DNA of 64,000 nucleotides, from assembly GCF_001625215.2 (NCBI RefSeq), contig NC_030383.2:50030380-50094379 (forward strand), given 5' to 3'. The DNA comes from Daucus carota subsp. sativus (taxonomy: Eukaryota; Streptophyta; Magnoliopsida; Apiales; Apiaceae). The translations under genes and the position numbers were made by a program. The notes beneath the pieces are model-generated. The model searched no databases. It saw only the letters and a program-made list of their open reading frames with translations, and had not been told where the DNA came from. Below, one piece after another: positions 12,801-25,881 of this stretch (positions within the stretch are counted from its first letter, which is position 1; each line of letters opens with the position of its first letter).

Positions 12801-15800
12801 CAAAATCAAGGCAACAATACAATTAAATACAACAGTAGTGTGGTAAAATCAAATAAAAGAGGTTATAAGTTATAACACCATCAGAAAAATGATTTACGCG
12901 GAATAGAGGCAGTCTTTAGTGTCAAACTGACATGCTTTTGGTGATAGAAATATTAATAAAACAGAATTGCAGGAGTTGGGCTCTCACAGATTCGAAACAA
13001 ATGGACATGATAGATCTTCATTTTACTATATGTGTTGGATTTTTATGGCTACCAACCAGTTACTCCGATACTTGCAAAAGTTCACCTCAAAGCACAGTTT
13101 AAAGATCGCACAGCAAAAAGGATGCAACAAGACTTGAAGTATTATCATTTTTCTCCCACGAAAGAAGCTATGAGAATCTTAGGTACTTGACATCAGTGCC
13201 AGAAGAGACCGCTCTTTATCTGCTAACTCGCACTTACAGTTTGAAAGGTTAAGCTGGATGCAGTTGACCAGAAGCCAATGCAATCACAGATCAAAGGCGA
13301 TGCTGTGTACTTTTACTATAAACTAGGTATCAGGGAGAAGTAAAAAGAAGCAGCTCTGAAATGTGCTAGTGTAGAATTTAAAAAATAATATTGACTAACA
13401 TCGTTCAGGAACTTAGATATCTTTAGCAGAATTCTGTGAAGCGTTGCAATCAACATTGCACAAAATCCCTTGTTACATAATAGGGATGAGACATCTGGGA
13501 ATGTATTACAGTAAAACAGTAAAGAGAAGATGGAGTTCTTGAGTTAGTATCAGCAATGGTGTTTAGGTTGTAGTGCGCAGCATCCATGCACCAACTTGAG
13601 GGGATGTTTTAAATCATTTGGTAGTTGAAATATTTTATTTGTGGAGATAATTAGCAAATCCTAATCGCAGAACATACGAATACTATTAAGTTGAATCAGC
13701 ACGTGAATACACAGGTATTATGGTTTCCAAACGTTCCATTCTAGATTGTTCATGTAATGTAAGAAACAATCTTACATATTCTATTCTTTTACCTAGAAAT
13801 ACTATAATGAAATATTCCAACTTCATATACTAGTCATCATAGCAAATACTACTCTGTCTTTCTTTTGCACTTCCTATTACCAGCAAGTAATTACCCTTCA
13901 ATGGGGACTATTTTAAAGTATTACAAAAACTGCAGTACAATGAAAGCAAACAAAATTTTAATCAAAATCATGCAGCATACCTGCTGCCAGTATTTTGCCA
14001 TTTCACATGCAAGCCTACGTTTTACTGCAAGAGTGGCCTTCGTACTATCAATTGCAAGTCCAAGTTGTATATCCACACTCTAATCAAGTATCAAAATTTG
14101 AAATATATATCAGGACAAAGTAAACCTTTATATTTCTCTACAGAACATGTAACACTTCATTGCTAATGTCATATCATGAGTATTACAAGAAACAGATGGA
14201 AGATAGGGAAGAGAAAACAAAGATCACCATCAAGGTCTTAACAGTTCTTGTTTTATATTTTATGTGATAGGGAAGGCAGCTTACAGAACAAAGATCACAG
14301 ACTATGGATATCAGACTTTGCAATATTAGAGCAGTGTATTCACATAAGACGTATAAAACTCTAGACACCAGTAAATGTGAAACATAATTTTCCTGAGAGA
14401 TTGTATGATCATATTTTGCTTACAATCTGCATGAGCATATAGTAAAGACATGCATACAATCGAAGATCAAGTTCAATCTACAATCTGCAAGTCATTCCTT
14501 ACAGAATACTCAGTTTTCTGTATCTAATAAACCATGGGCAAAACATAATGCTTCCCTAACAATGTACTAGTATGATAAATTCTAGTAAAAAGTTCTTCAG
14601 CAAAGTTAATAATCCGTAATTGATGGCGGCAGGCTAAACATAATGCGCATGGAATGTTTCACTGGCCCAAAATTTATAACTTTCTCTTTAAGATGAGATT
14701 TCTACAGATCCAAGCCCTTTATTAGAATAATATACGGTCTTGTTTCAGCAGCTATCTATTAACTGACATACTAGAAATCAGACATCCGAAAAACATAAAA
14801 AATTCTGTTATTGTAAATTAGGATATTTTAACAAAGTGATGATACTTCAGGTACTGATCAACACCATCTTTCATTGCCTTCAAACAAACAGGTCAAGTAA
14901 AATAGATGGTCAAATCCCTAGCATTGTAGCCTATTGAATCCCCCTCTTCATTTGGTAACAAGAGGTTGAGAACTCAAGCCTCAATGGAAGCATCGGTGTG
15001 TGCAAATTTTATTTCCCGTAATTTACTAGAGAAAAAGGCTGACGAGATGGTACCTGCCCCAGTGCCTGGAGACAAAGAGCACGCAGGACTCCTTCCGCAA
15101 GGTCGACTGGGAGATCTCTCCTGAAAATAAAATTGGTAAGACAAGAGCATACTTGCAATTTCCAAAGCATTGGCTTGTATCAATGAACCTGAGTTCGGGA
15201 GGCAACTGTGGAAGAATATGTCGAACTGCACAATCTAGGTATCCAGCTGCCTTCAAAAAAATGTCGATGGAAGAACGCCTGTTCTCTGTTGCATTGGAAA
15301 AATAAGACAAACAGATCTCCCAACACAATAGAACACGTACTTATGAAAGAAAGTAAACACATACAAGTCGAAAAGTACTCCTTTTTACAAGCACATGAGA
15401 GACCATATATAGAATACATCTAACTATAAGCTCAGGTTCCCAGAATTAAATCAGATATACAGTAATAACTTCAGAAGATTATATTTATTCTCTTTGAGAG
15501 GATATTTTATTAAGAAAGAAAAGTTTTCAAGTGGTATCATAATCTTCTAAGTTCTAATTGCTTTGCTGAGCTTATTCTGTTGGATATTAATATATTCAGT
15601 TTCATAAGTCCATAGTGCATACAATTTTACAGTAAATCATTGCACATACAGTGCTTGCTGTTCGACCATCAAATAAAAGCATATTAAAACATAATTGCAA
15701 AATTTTTAAGAGGGACTGTTGCCTAGTCTACCTATATAACTAAACCTAACTTATGTTAATCTGACTAAAGGTGACTGACGAGTGAAGACATTTCAACTCC

Positions 15801-17234
15801 TTCTATCCACTCATTTAAAAAATTCAGCATCTATACACCATCATAACATTTAACATCCATGATCCAACATTCCCAGTTTTTTTATATTCAGATAGTACTT
15901 CTACATGGAATAACCATGTATGACTGTATCATGTAACACTAGAAACCAATAAAATCAAACCACACTGCACAATAATTTAAGGAAACAGTATTCTCACATA
16001 CTGATGATCTTAAGAGCAAAAAACACTACACACTACTGTGAACATTGTCCAATATAAATTACATATTAATATAAAGATACACAGATTTCTAACCGCAATT
16101 ACGGATAAGAAATTACCTGTGCTTCAATTTAATCTTTGAAACACTAGTTTGCTACTCCCTCCGTCCCACTCATTTCTATATATGTTGTTTCACTGCTCGG
16201 CATGCATTTTAATGCTTCTAACTTATTTTTAAAAAATTCACTTTTTGAATTAAAATTTGAACATTAAATTTGTATTCAGAATAATTTTTTTTTAAAAATA
16301 ATTTATGAAACTATACTTTACAGGAGCATTAAAGTGTGCGCCGCGTTTCCGTCCCCCAATGTATACTATTGGGTAGGACTGAGGGGGTATCAGTTATTAA
16401 TGAGAGAAGAACGAGTTGACATACATCATACAGAAACTTTGCATGAAATAAGTACCCACCTTCAGAAACCTTGGGCTGATACCCATCACTGGACATTCTA
16501 GGAAGAAGCAGTAAGTTAGCTTGCAAGAATGATAATGCTGCCATCAAGTGCAAAACCGATAGTACTTCGTACCAAGCACTAGACATTGCTGTTTCCTATA
16601 ATTTCAATACTATTCATGAATACAAGAATCCTCAATGAAATCAGGGGATACAAATATAATATTGTAACAAGTATAAGCTAACAAAGAAATGTTCACCTCC
16701 GCATCATCCTCCTGATTTACCCAAATGAATTGTACCTTGTGTTGTAGGAGGCTGCCTGCACATAGATTCAAGCAATGAATATTTTGAGTAACTAGACATA
16801 AAATCCAGGTCAAGAAAAATCATTAAGAATATACCATCTTTCACCAATCCCAAAAGAACTGGCAAATAATCATTAAGAGCCTGAATAAGATCTCCAAGTA
16901 CTGACCCCCCTGCAGATAGTAGCAGATACCACTTAGACCACAGTGTTAACAAATAAGATGATAGGCATGACTAAGACTAACCATGTTGGGTAGAGCTTCT
17001 CCTTCTTGTTCTGGTGATTGTTGGACCTTCTTGGCCAGCCATAACAACTATTCGGGTTCTAAGAGCAGACAGGCGCTCCACTAAACTCTTAGATAGGTGA
17101 TCACCTAGTGAATGAGATATATCTACAGGTTTAGGGATTCGTAAACCAGGAACAAACACTGTTACTTCACCGATATTTCCTGGCCGCCTTCGGTTTCCAC
17201 CAGTGTCCTTTGCAGTAGACACAAAGCATCCCAT
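9815..17234 (-). CDS. BRO1-domain (ALIX/Bro1-like) protein, probably myristoylated
   Basis: Eleven coding exons on the minus strand give 422 residues: 17234-16982, 16909-16835, 16755-16697, 16595-16460, 15285-15189, 15120-15054, 14079-13981, 12719-12630, 12482-12328, 10238-10137 and 9950-9815. All junctions are GT-AG and the phases add up exactly. The protein starts MGCFVSTAKD, a good N-myristoylation/palmitoylation signal, so it should sit on membranes. The body is helical and matches the short plant BRO1-like proteins (segments FLKAAGYLDCAVRHILPQLP, KWKYIEARVAAAYYYHG, GMAVAALKAADEYLKESKK). BRO1 domains bind ESCRT-III/endosomal membranes; plant members of this short type are little characterised. 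Introns of 0.97-2.1 kb account for most of the length. Confidence 0.9.
11098..11268. repeat. degenerate short tandem repeats in BRO1 intron 9
   Basis: About seven diverged copies of a roughly 22-bp unit built on TTAATTGTGCCTTAATTGAG. They lie in the 2089-bp intron (10239-12327) just before a Stowaway element. No coding or RNA signature. Confidence 0.65.
11339..11575. mobile_element. Stowaway MITE in BRO1 intron 9
   Basis: The left end CTCCCTCCATCCCAAATTAG and the right end CTAATTTGGGATGGAGGTAG are near-perfect inverted repeats, with TA at 11337-11338 and 11576-11577. The inner parts also pair (GTTGACTTTGGGCAC with GTGCCCAAAGTCAAC). Non-coding. Confidence 0.82.
16155..16387. mobile_element. 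Stowaway-like MITE in BRO1 intron 4
   Basis: The left end is CTCCCTCCGTCCCACTCATT and the right end is GGTAGGACTGAGGGGG, with TA on both sides (16153-16154 and 16388-16389). The ends are more diverged than in the 11.3 kb copy. It lies in the 1174-bp intron 15286-16459. Confidence 0.66.
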
Positions 17235-17277
17235 ATTCAAGTGTGTATTGTTCAATTCGAAACGTCTAGTTGTCAGT

Positions 17278-18046
17278 CTAAACAAATACAAGTAATTAAT
17301 AGAAAACTGTTAGTGAATAAGAATGCATATAGAACCATATGCATTTGTTGTTTCTTATATTTGTAATCCAAATATGGAAGAGAATAAAGGCAAGAATGAG
17401 TTACAAAAATATAATACTGATAACCAAAAACATATGACATAGACAACAGTCACATGAAAAGTTGAAAATTTGCTAGCATTGAACAACTAATATATAGGTG
17501 AATCTAATAAATGATCAACCAAAAAAGAAACAGACAGTCACGGGCATCATCACACATCGCCACAACCATCCCTCTTTACAGAGAAAGAAAGGTCTTTTAT
17601 ATCAAAGTCAAGAGTCTACATACATTAATACACAGTCAGATTTCTCACCCTAGCTAAAATTATCAGAACATCAAGCACATGAGATCAAATATTCTTACAG
17701 CTTCTGCATGATGAAGAATTTCATGAGGAAAGTGACCAAAAACATTTCGAACTTCTTTCATTTTTTCCAACGAACTTGAACAATTACACAAACAAAACTC
17801 AAAAACATATCTCAATAACATCAAGCACTACAAAACTTCACACCCACAACCACAATTGAGCTAATCCAAGAACTAAGACTAAGATCAAACATGACAAATA
17901 AACAAAAAACATTCATCAAGAAAGTCAAAAACCAAAATTCAAACCCACAAACAACTAATAAATGCACCAACTGAATTCCAGTTCATATTGTAAACCAAAT
18001 TACACAACCCGACAATTAAATCTAGAAAAGACTCAATCTTTCTTAC
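17278..18046 (-). other. intron in the 5' untranslated region of the BRO1 gene
   Basis: On the minus strand a CTG/GTAAGAAAG donor (intron begins at 18046) and a TTTGTTTAG/ACTGAC acceptor (exon resumes at 17277) bracket DNA without coding features. Leader introns of this kind are common in plant housekeeping genes. The first exon would run upstream of 18047 to a start near 18190. Confidence 0.5.
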
Positions 18047-18217
18047 CAGACCCACCAGCTGAATATTGTGAATTGTAGAACAAAGCTGAAAGAAAGACAC
18101 AATCTTTGAGAAATTGTTGATAAGCAAGCAATACAAAGAGACTTGTACAGAGAACCAAGTTCTCTTGTTTTGTCTTTGTCTTTGTAAGTACACTAACAAG
18201 AATTTTAGGTACCTTGC

Positions 18218-18228
18218 TTTATATATTA
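18218..18228 (-). promoter_or_regulatory. TATA box of the BRO1 gene
   Basis: TAATATATAAA on the minus strand lies about 30 bp before the inferred start of the leader exon. Confidence 0.4.
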
Positions 18229-18620
18229 CTCCATAGTACTATAACATTTGACTGATTTACTATATAAAATCTATACAATGGGGCATATTATATACACGTA
18301 TGTATACAAGGGGTGACTTGTTTTTGATTTCTGATCTGTTAAATTTGTTGGGCATGGAGTGGGAAGTTTTATGTTCTTGGTAAATATTGGACCTACTCTG
18401 CTGGTTTTTGTTCTTCATGTCGTTGAATTTTATTTTTTCACACATCACATAATCAATCACATGCTGTAAAGCTCTGAAATTTTTTTTTCCTCTGCACTAA
18501 AAAGAATAATTATGTAATTGACAAAGACCGGCGGCCCCAAGTACCAAGGCCCACCACTAAAGAGTTTGGATCTCAATTCGTCGGAAGTTATTTCTTTGGA
18601 GTACATCACTTTATTATATA

Positions 18621-18851
18621 CTTCCTGTTTCGAAATATAAGTCGTTTGACTGTTTTGCACGTATTTTTAAGTGCTTTGACTGCATGTTAAAAATCACTAT
18701 TTTTGAAATGTTTTATCTGAATAAAAATATATAATTGATATTATTATTCAAAAAAATAAAATTTCAAAAATAATGATTTTAAGCATCCGGTCAAAAAATT
18801 TAAAAATACGTGCAAAAAAATCAAACGACCTATATTTCAAAACGGAGGGAG
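18621..18851. mobile_element. Stowaway-like MITE upstream of the BRO1 gene
   Basis: CTTCCTGTTTCGAAATATAAG pairs with the right end TATATTTCAAAACGGAGGGAG, and TA flanks both ends (18619-18620 and 18852-18853). The long inner arms also pair (ACGTATTTTTAAGTGCTTTG with its mirror near 18800). Confidence 0.76.
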
Positions 18852-18858
18852 TAATTTG

Positions 18859-19384
18859 TTGTGTTTGGCCAGGATCTTAAGCACGACTTATAATTTAGAA
18901 ATACTTGTTTTGTGTAAAACGTTGAGAAGTATTTAAAAAAAATTAAAAATATTAGCTTTTGTTTTATTATTTTTATTTTTTCCCAAACATTTTAATCACT
19001 TATAAGTTTTAACTTATAATTCACTCTTTTATTTTAAGTAATAAACATTTATTTTAAACTCACCCAAACAGGTCCTTTGAGGTTGAAAATGTTTAGTGCA
19101 ACATATTTTAAATAAACTAGAAAAGATCAAGTGTTGGGGGTGAGTGTTTGGATAATAAAATTGTGAAGGTTATGGAGATTCATGATTTATCAAAAAGGGG
19201 TCGTGTTGATAATTTGGCTCGAGTAGTCTCGTGTATTGGATCTTGTAAAAAAATTTAGTCGACAAATGTTTTTATTGGTCTTGTGTATATACGTGCGCCT
19301 CAACTAATTTATAGGATCAAGGACATGTATCTAGAGCCGTTCCATTTTGGTATTTTTTTTATTAGGTTAATTATCAAATAGATT
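18859..19384. other. AT-rich intergenic DNA with hAT-like ends
   Basis: GTGTTTGGCC near 18859 faces CACCCAAACAGGTCC near 19060 across a stretch with repeated ACTTATAA. This resembles a decayed hAT-type miniature element. Nothing coding was seen. Confidence 0.3.
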
Positions 19385-20087
19385 ACTTGTTCCAACCCAA
19401 TGTATCATCCGTATCACCGTGAAATTTTTGACCTCACATAAACCACTTAACAAACTAACGGTTGCATGCCGTTAAATCAAATTAAAAAAGATGTTAAAGT
19501 TAACTTTTTCCGTTAAGTTCAGGTGACATGGCGCTTACGTGGATTGCAGGAATAAAATAAGTTTAAACCTAACAAATAAACTAAAAAAAATTCCTACAAG
19601 TAATATATAACGAGGTATAGCCATGTTCCAGGTTATGTCAGATGGCCTCCTGATATATTTCAGAAGAGGCAATTCTTACAAGTCCTGTCCGGCAAAAGGA
19701 AGCTGATATTTTTAAAGATGAAGAGGATTTAGAAGAGGATGAGGATTCTGGGCAGGGTGATCAACCATCGCAGCAACCAAGGAGGAGTGTCAAATATAAA
19801 ATATGTGACAAAAGATTCTACATTAATAAAGCTAGAGAGTAGTATTAAGCTTTTAGTTCACGTACAGGTCTAAAACTCCGAATACACTAAACATACTTAT
19901 GTTTACTGGGGAATGAAGTGAAGTGGAATATACGGTCAGCGGAAGTAGCTGTCACTTTTCCAACTTAGCTGCTCCTGTTAGTTTTTTTAATTTGATTTAA
20001 CGGAATGCAACCATTAGTATGTTGAGTGATTTAAGTGAGATGAAAAATTTCATAGTGATGCGGATGATACATTGAGTTATTAAACAG
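19385..20087. mobile_element. Mutator-like element with about 100-bp inverted repeats and unique inner DNA
   Basis: Left arm (19385-19489) and right arm (19986-20087) are inverted copies with mismatches; matching landmarks are CAATGTATCATCCGTATCAC / GTGATGCGGATGATACATTG and GTTGCATGCCGTTAAATC / GATTTAACGGAATGCAACC. Long arms and a short unique core fit a non-autonomous MULE, possibly a Pack-MULE. The core has a TTTCAG acceptor-like site at about 19663 followed by an acidic open frame of some 58 codons (segment DEEDLEEDEDSGQGDQPSQQ) ending at TAG near 19840. Another frame just upstream reads HVPGYVRWPPDIFQ. The source gene is not recognised, and exact element ends and target duplication are unresolved. 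Confidence 0.62.
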
Positions 20088-20129
20088 GCTAGTGGACGTT
20101 GATTAGCATGTCTATATTATGCTTATTAA

Positions 20130-20318
20130 TTCGTGTATTGTTTTTAAAATTTATATTCGTTGATTTTGTAACCTAAATCGAGTCGATTATAATTGAACTG
20201 AGATTTTTTAAATCGTAATTGAATTCAAACCGTCGGTTGGTTTTCGATTTTAAAAACCCAAAATATATGATTGCAATTCAAGTTTGTAACAGAACCGAGC
20301 CGAACCGAATCACTCTAT
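20130..20318. repeat. dispersed AACCGA-rich repeat, copy 1
   Basis: About 190 bp that resembles 29534-29728 in the same order (TCGTTGATTTTGTAACC, a central GTCGGTTG/GACGATTG part, AAAAACC-ATATATGATTGC, then GAGCCGAACCGA). It is an interspersed repeat family of unknown class. Confidence 0.5.
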
Positions 20319-21131
20319 CCCCGCATGCTATTATCATCTCTCGAGAAGGATCATGTTCCTCCGACTCTTCACTCTAATAACATATTAAATTGTATGGAAT
20401 AACTTATTTAGAAATCCAAATATAAATTCAACCTCGATCGTTAAATGCGCCGATCAATTACAATTTTTTGAAATTATGTAAATAAATTAATCCATTAAAT
20501 ATAAATAGAATAAAATATATTGATTTAAGCTGATAGTTGGACCTGGATTGACTAGAAAGCAGGTAAAAAGGGGCAGCCCAGCTCAACCCAGCCCAACAGT
20601 GGGACCCTATAAGATCCGCGCCTGATTGAAGCGTTTCAAAAGCATCCCTAACCCAACGGTACAATTTCATCTCCTCCGATACTCACACACAATTACTCAA
20701 TTCACTAATTCTGTAAGTCTTTTCAATTTCTCATCTACAACAACCTAATCTACACTATCGATTTCTGTAGTTTATGATTTTTTTGTATATATGTTTGTGT
20801 ATGTATGTAATTGGGCAAAGCTGTGTTGCTAGGGTTTTTGTTCTCTGTTAGTCGTGTTAATTGCTGTCAATTAGAGTTTTAGTTTCCATATTATGTGTGG
20901 TAATTAGCTTCATTTACTTGAATTTAGTCTTAATTGTATATTTCAGATCGATTTTGTTGTTCCTAATTTAAAAGTGTGGAAACTGTAGTTTCTCTGCTTG
21001 TTTTTGATGCGTACAATTGAATTTATGTCGAAATGATACTTTTAATTGAAAATTCTAGAGTCAATTGACTTTAACTTTACGTGTTTCCGTTTTTGTTTCT
21101 TATGAAGTTCATAGTGTTGTCGTAGCAAACC

Positions 21132-24100
21132 ATGGAGCAGATAAAATCTGAACAGATCAGAAAAACTGTCGATGCTCAAAATTTTGATTCCACGACTGTA
21201 AAGTCGAGTGATCTTCAGAGTGATGTTTTATCTCGGACACCAGCTAAAGCGAATGAGACTCTACCTAGCAGGGACAGAAGAGAAGCAACTGAACTTCCAC
21301 AAAAGTGGGTATTATACATGTCATTGACTACTTATTTCTGTGTTGGAACATAATTGTATAATCGATCACTTATTAGCCTTATATTTCTGTTTTGCCTCGC
21401 AGATACAAGACTATGGCAGAGGTTTTTAATCGTATGACTAGTTCATTGAGGTTGCTAAGTCTGCGAAAAAAGTCTCCTACTTTTAAGAATGTTTCTTCTC
21501 AAGTTCAAATACTTGCACGAAGGTTCATTTTATCCCTTTATTAGCCTATTATAATTTACTAGTTTTATATGTTATTCTTTGTTCCTGCATTATGAATTGG
21601 GCGTAGAATCTTGTACATCATCAGTGTCATTAAGAAAACTAAGCTACATGAAATTATATTATTGGTGTGTGTATTTATATATATAAATCTTGCCAGTTCA
21701 CATAAATTGGTTGTAAATGAGGTTCTCTTTGTTATTTTCTATATGATTTCTAACAGTGCTCAGTGCTATTTTTCCTCAAGTCATATCACTCGGAGCAAAA
21801 AGTAAGCTATCTGTTATAGGGTAATGTTGTAATTATTCTCATGGCGGACAATTGGGATTTGACAGTAATGACTAACCAGTCATCTCTTCTTTGTAAAAGT
21901 AATCTTTTAGCAATTATATTTTGGTGATGACTCCTCAAAATTGTTTACTAACATAAGTTAAACACTATGTATTTGTTACCAATATATATTTAAAGCCTGA
22001 GTTAGCCATGGCATAGAGTAAATCCCACCTTGGTGCTAGATGTCACTTCATTTGGGTTGATGTACTTCTTAGAACATTAATTATATGATATATAGATCGC
22101 AGCAACATATATATGGATTGTTAAATTATTATGTTTGTTGATCACATTGATGGATGCAGAAGCTAACTTTTGTAGAATTGTATTCCTCATTTAGTAATAT
22201 GCTTACTATCTTAATATTGCTGTAATGCTAACTAGCGCATATGAATCTGTAATTCTTAACTTTCTATTAATTAATGTTAATGAATTGCACTTGGTAGATG
22301 CCTTTAAATGCCATTCCTCAAATATCTGGTTCATTGTATTCTTCTGTTGCTTAGGGAGTTCTCATACAAACATCTTGCACAAATAATGTATATCCTCCCT
22401 GAAGCTGTCAAGACTGATAGGATACTGATCCATAATGAGAAGACGATGTGCATGGAGCCAGAAATGAAAATTACATTGCTGTTTGATATCGTGAAAGGTC
22501 ATGATGAGGGTTCTGATTATCTGGCTCTGTTTGTGTTATTCACTTCTAGGCTCTTCGATTTTCTCTCTGCAAATACTGAGGTAAGTTTTCTTGGAAGAGG
22601 ACATGTTCAGTTTAGTTTCTTGTCTATTTTGGCTGAGTTTATTAAGATGTGACTATGAATAATTATGATATGGCTTTGAGGGAGTATATGATATTTAAAT
22701 ACAGCTTTGGGATGCAAACTGTAGTAGTTGATGTTTATTAATGGATATACTGCTGTAATGTGCTTAACTTATAAGTTTTCGGTATACTGCTGTATATGAT
22801 ATTTAAATACAGCTTTGGGATGCAAACTGTAGTAGTTGATCTTTATTAATGATATACTGCTGTAATGTGCTTAACATATAAGTTTTCGATATCCCATGAA
22901 TTTGGTCTGCTTAACATAGAGCTTGTCCTAATGGGTTGGAAACTTGAATTTTAAATTCTTAAGTGTATCCTGTATTAGGAAGTGATGTCTTTGCTTATCT
23001 GTGCTGAAAGTAGAGGAAGAGGGTATTTCTATTACCAAATGAGCAAGAGATTATTTTGACTTGAGCTAGTACATGAAAGGCTAACCTGCATGTTCACATT
23101 TTAAAATCAGGGCTGTGAAATCCCCGAGGCAGAACTTCCTGAGCCTTTCAACAAACAGAGTATAAACATCACTGAAGACTCATTGACATTGGATTCATCC
23201 ACAGTACCAACACCTACTCTTGGTGAAGCTGAATTATCAAATGCTTCTAACTTACCTTCATCTTTCAGTAGACACTTCTCTCAGAAAGCAATAACAGAAA
23301 GGACTCAACTCTTAGCATCTGCAGATCCTCTCTTGCCTACTAAATGTGATAGCCTGACGCAAGAAGATACTGAACCACAAAAACAGTCTCCTGCTTCATG
23401 TGTAGATTCCACCATTTCCACAAACCCAGTAGAATTGACTAAGCCCCCATGCTTTAACCCCATTACATGTGAGAACACCCCTATAAAGTTTACATCAGAA
23501 AAAGAAAATTTGATGGTCGAAACACCTGCGCAAATGACACCTCAGAGATCACTGCCTAGTTGTGATGTTAAGTTGAAGACTGGATCGGTATTACAAAAGA
23601 CAACAAGCAGTTTGTCTGCTAAAAGGACTTTAGATTTTTCATACTCTGAAGGCAAGGGCAGAATTTTGGATTTCGGTGATGACATTACGGAGCATGGAGA
23701 AGTTGCACATAATACAAGGCCCGGAAGAGAAACAACTGATGTTGTGGAAAATGAAACTGCTTGTTTGGCTGTTCCTCCTGTAAAGGTAAATCTAGTGAGC
23801 ACTTCGTTTTTGATTTATCAGTATGTTTGCAATTATATGTAAAAGTTCATAGCTTGGTCTATCTTTTCTGCCATAACTATATACGCATCTTGTCACTTCG
23901 CTAGTAACTAGTCTAGTACGCAAAAGTTAGAACTCAGAATAGTTTGATGTCCTCCTTATTTAAGGTTCCTCAGACTATCTCTAGATGTTAACAATTGTTT
24001 TTCTTGTACCGATGTGCCATATCTTTTGGACTATGTCGGATGTTTTCCATTTATTTTTTTTCCATTCTCTGTTTCTTTACCTGGCTGGATGGTTCTATTA

Positions 24101-24585
24101 AATACTTGCTTATCTTAAGCACAAATAACCATAAATATCGACTGTGACAGGTCCACAGCTGCACCTCCGATAATAGCATTTTCAATCAAAGTGGATCAAC
24201 ATCAAGAAAGCAGATTCTTTCTTGTCTGCCTGACATTGTTGTCGTCGTTAATAATATCTTTCAGTGTGCTGACCGTACTTCAATCACCAAGGAGGAACTT
24301 GTGCATAAAATAATTATGAATAATCTTGATATTGTTGAGAGAAGTATGTACAAGTACTGCTAATCCTTTCTATTATTTACATCTATTCCCATGTGCACCA
24401 TATTAATAATTTTATCATCCTAAAGGGGTGGTTGAAGAACAAATAGACCTTCTTGAGAAGCTTGTTCCAGATTGGATTGGCAAGAAGTTGGCTCCTAGTG
24501 GTGATATCTTGTACAAGTTAGTATCTCATTTTCATCTTAGCTATAGTGATTCTGTATGTTGAGAACTGAAATCACCCCCCCCCCC

Positions 24586-24616
<31 letters not shown>

Positions 24617-25158
24617 ACACAAAAACAAAAAGAACACACACACTGATTGGTAGATGTAAATGAAGGAACAGAATGCCGCACAGAAGTATTATGCACTTTC
24701 TACCTCTCCAGTCTCCATGTCACTCTTTTTTACTTAGATCTTTAAGAAAACTGGTCTGCTCTGGTGAGAATAAGGCATCTTAACTTTGTTTGGTTTAATT
24801 GTGTAGTTTTTCCCAACAATGTTCCCTCATTGTCGCACTACAACTTAATCTACAACAAGAACGATATTATTGCACTCAATTATTTGTCCGAAAAATATGC
24901 ATAATTAGCACAGTAGATTAGAGCAGATGACTAAATTATGTCAGTATTATCTAAATTCTAAGGGCAGTGTGCTCTCCGGTCTTCCTTTAAACTAGGGAGT
25001 CTTTTGGAATTTAGTTTCTTTTGTTAACAATTCTCTGCCAAGCCTATGGTTCTTAGTTTTAATACAACTATCTATGTATCTGATATATTTCCCTGAACTG
25101 CAGTATTAAGAAAGTGTCTGATCTGAAGTCCATCTCGGAAAGGCTCATCTGCATTTAA
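21132..25158 (+). CDS. CDT1: CDT1-like DNA replication licensing factor
   Basis: Seven coding exons give 510 residues: 21132-21304, 21403-21522, 22355-22580, 23111-23785, 24151-24343, 24426-24516 and 25104-25158. All junctions are GT-AG and in phase. Residues 55-145 hold the conserved plant CDT1 core (FNRMTSSLRLLSLRKKSPTF, REFSYKHLAQIMYILPEAVK, HNEKTMCMEPEMKITLLFD), the fold that meets geminin-like regulators in animals. A Ser/Thr-rich disordered middle (exon 4) follows. The C-terminal winged helix, which recruits the MCM2-7 helicase to ORC/CDC6-marked origins, runs from about 405 (LVHKIIMNNLDIVE, LLEKLVPDWIGKKL). It acts in the nucleus in G1; some plant members are also plastid-targeted, which cannot be judged here. 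A leader intron starting near 20711 is likely. Confidence 0.88.
22685..22892 (+). repeat. 108-bp tandem duplication in CDT1 intron 3
   Basis: The unit beginning TATATGATATTTAAATACAG at 22685 starts again at 22793. It contains CAGCTTTGGGATGCAAACTG and ATACTGCTGTAATGTGCTTA in both copies, which differ at only a few positions and so look recent. It lies wholly within the intron 22581-23110. Confidence 0.82.
24575..24620 (+). repeat. poly-C run followed by (AC)n in CDT1 intron 6
   Basis: A run of 28 C (24575-24602) passes directly into about nine AC units. The complementary strand could form a G-quadruplex. It lies in the 587-bp intron 24517-25103. Confidence 0.9.
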
Positions 25159-25881
25159 GCAAGTTTTAAAGGTACACTCCAACTTCGACAGTTGATTTGC
25201 TCTGTTGCCAATGATGCTATGGATGTACCAATGTCTTCTAATGGTTCTAAAATTTGGCTGTGGTACACTGGATATAGAATCTAATAATTGTTCTATTTCT
25301 ATGCAGATCTAGCTAATCAATCAGGTTGAAAACAATATTTTTGTTAATAAGAGAGGTGTTCGTGTGCAAGAGGTGTTAGGATCAAGCAGTCTCGCCATGT
25401 CTTATTGGTGCCAGACTTGTGATATGTACTAAATTATCGTTACGCTTTTCCAGATTGTTATGTATGCGAGTGCACAATCAAACTTTATCATATTTAGATG
25501 AGATCCGTTATCACGAATTTGAAACTTTGCAATTCGGAGTTGTTCTGATTTCATAATAACGTGGCACACAATCTTAATTGTAATTGGTTGATTTATATGT
25601 ATACAGGGTCTAATCATTGTTAAAGTGAGTTGAACCAATTAAATTTTGTCAACTAAGATTTGAGAAAATTTTGGAAATATTTTTCAGGATACATTGCATT
25701 TTTCATTATTATTTGATAAAATTAATTATATGCCATTTATTCCAGAAACAATAACGAAACGTTATAATCAACTGGGACAGGTTGAATGCAGCAGCTCTAA
25801 CGTTTTATGACTGCAACTTGCATTCGATTGTCAGCTAGTTCCCATTGATATATTTTCCATCCCACAAAGTCACATACTACT

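Noticed and set aside
22308-22652. Continuous frame over CDT1 exon 3 with extra residues at both ends
   Set aside because: The extra residues are intron read-through; splice sites at 22355 and 22580 fit the family.
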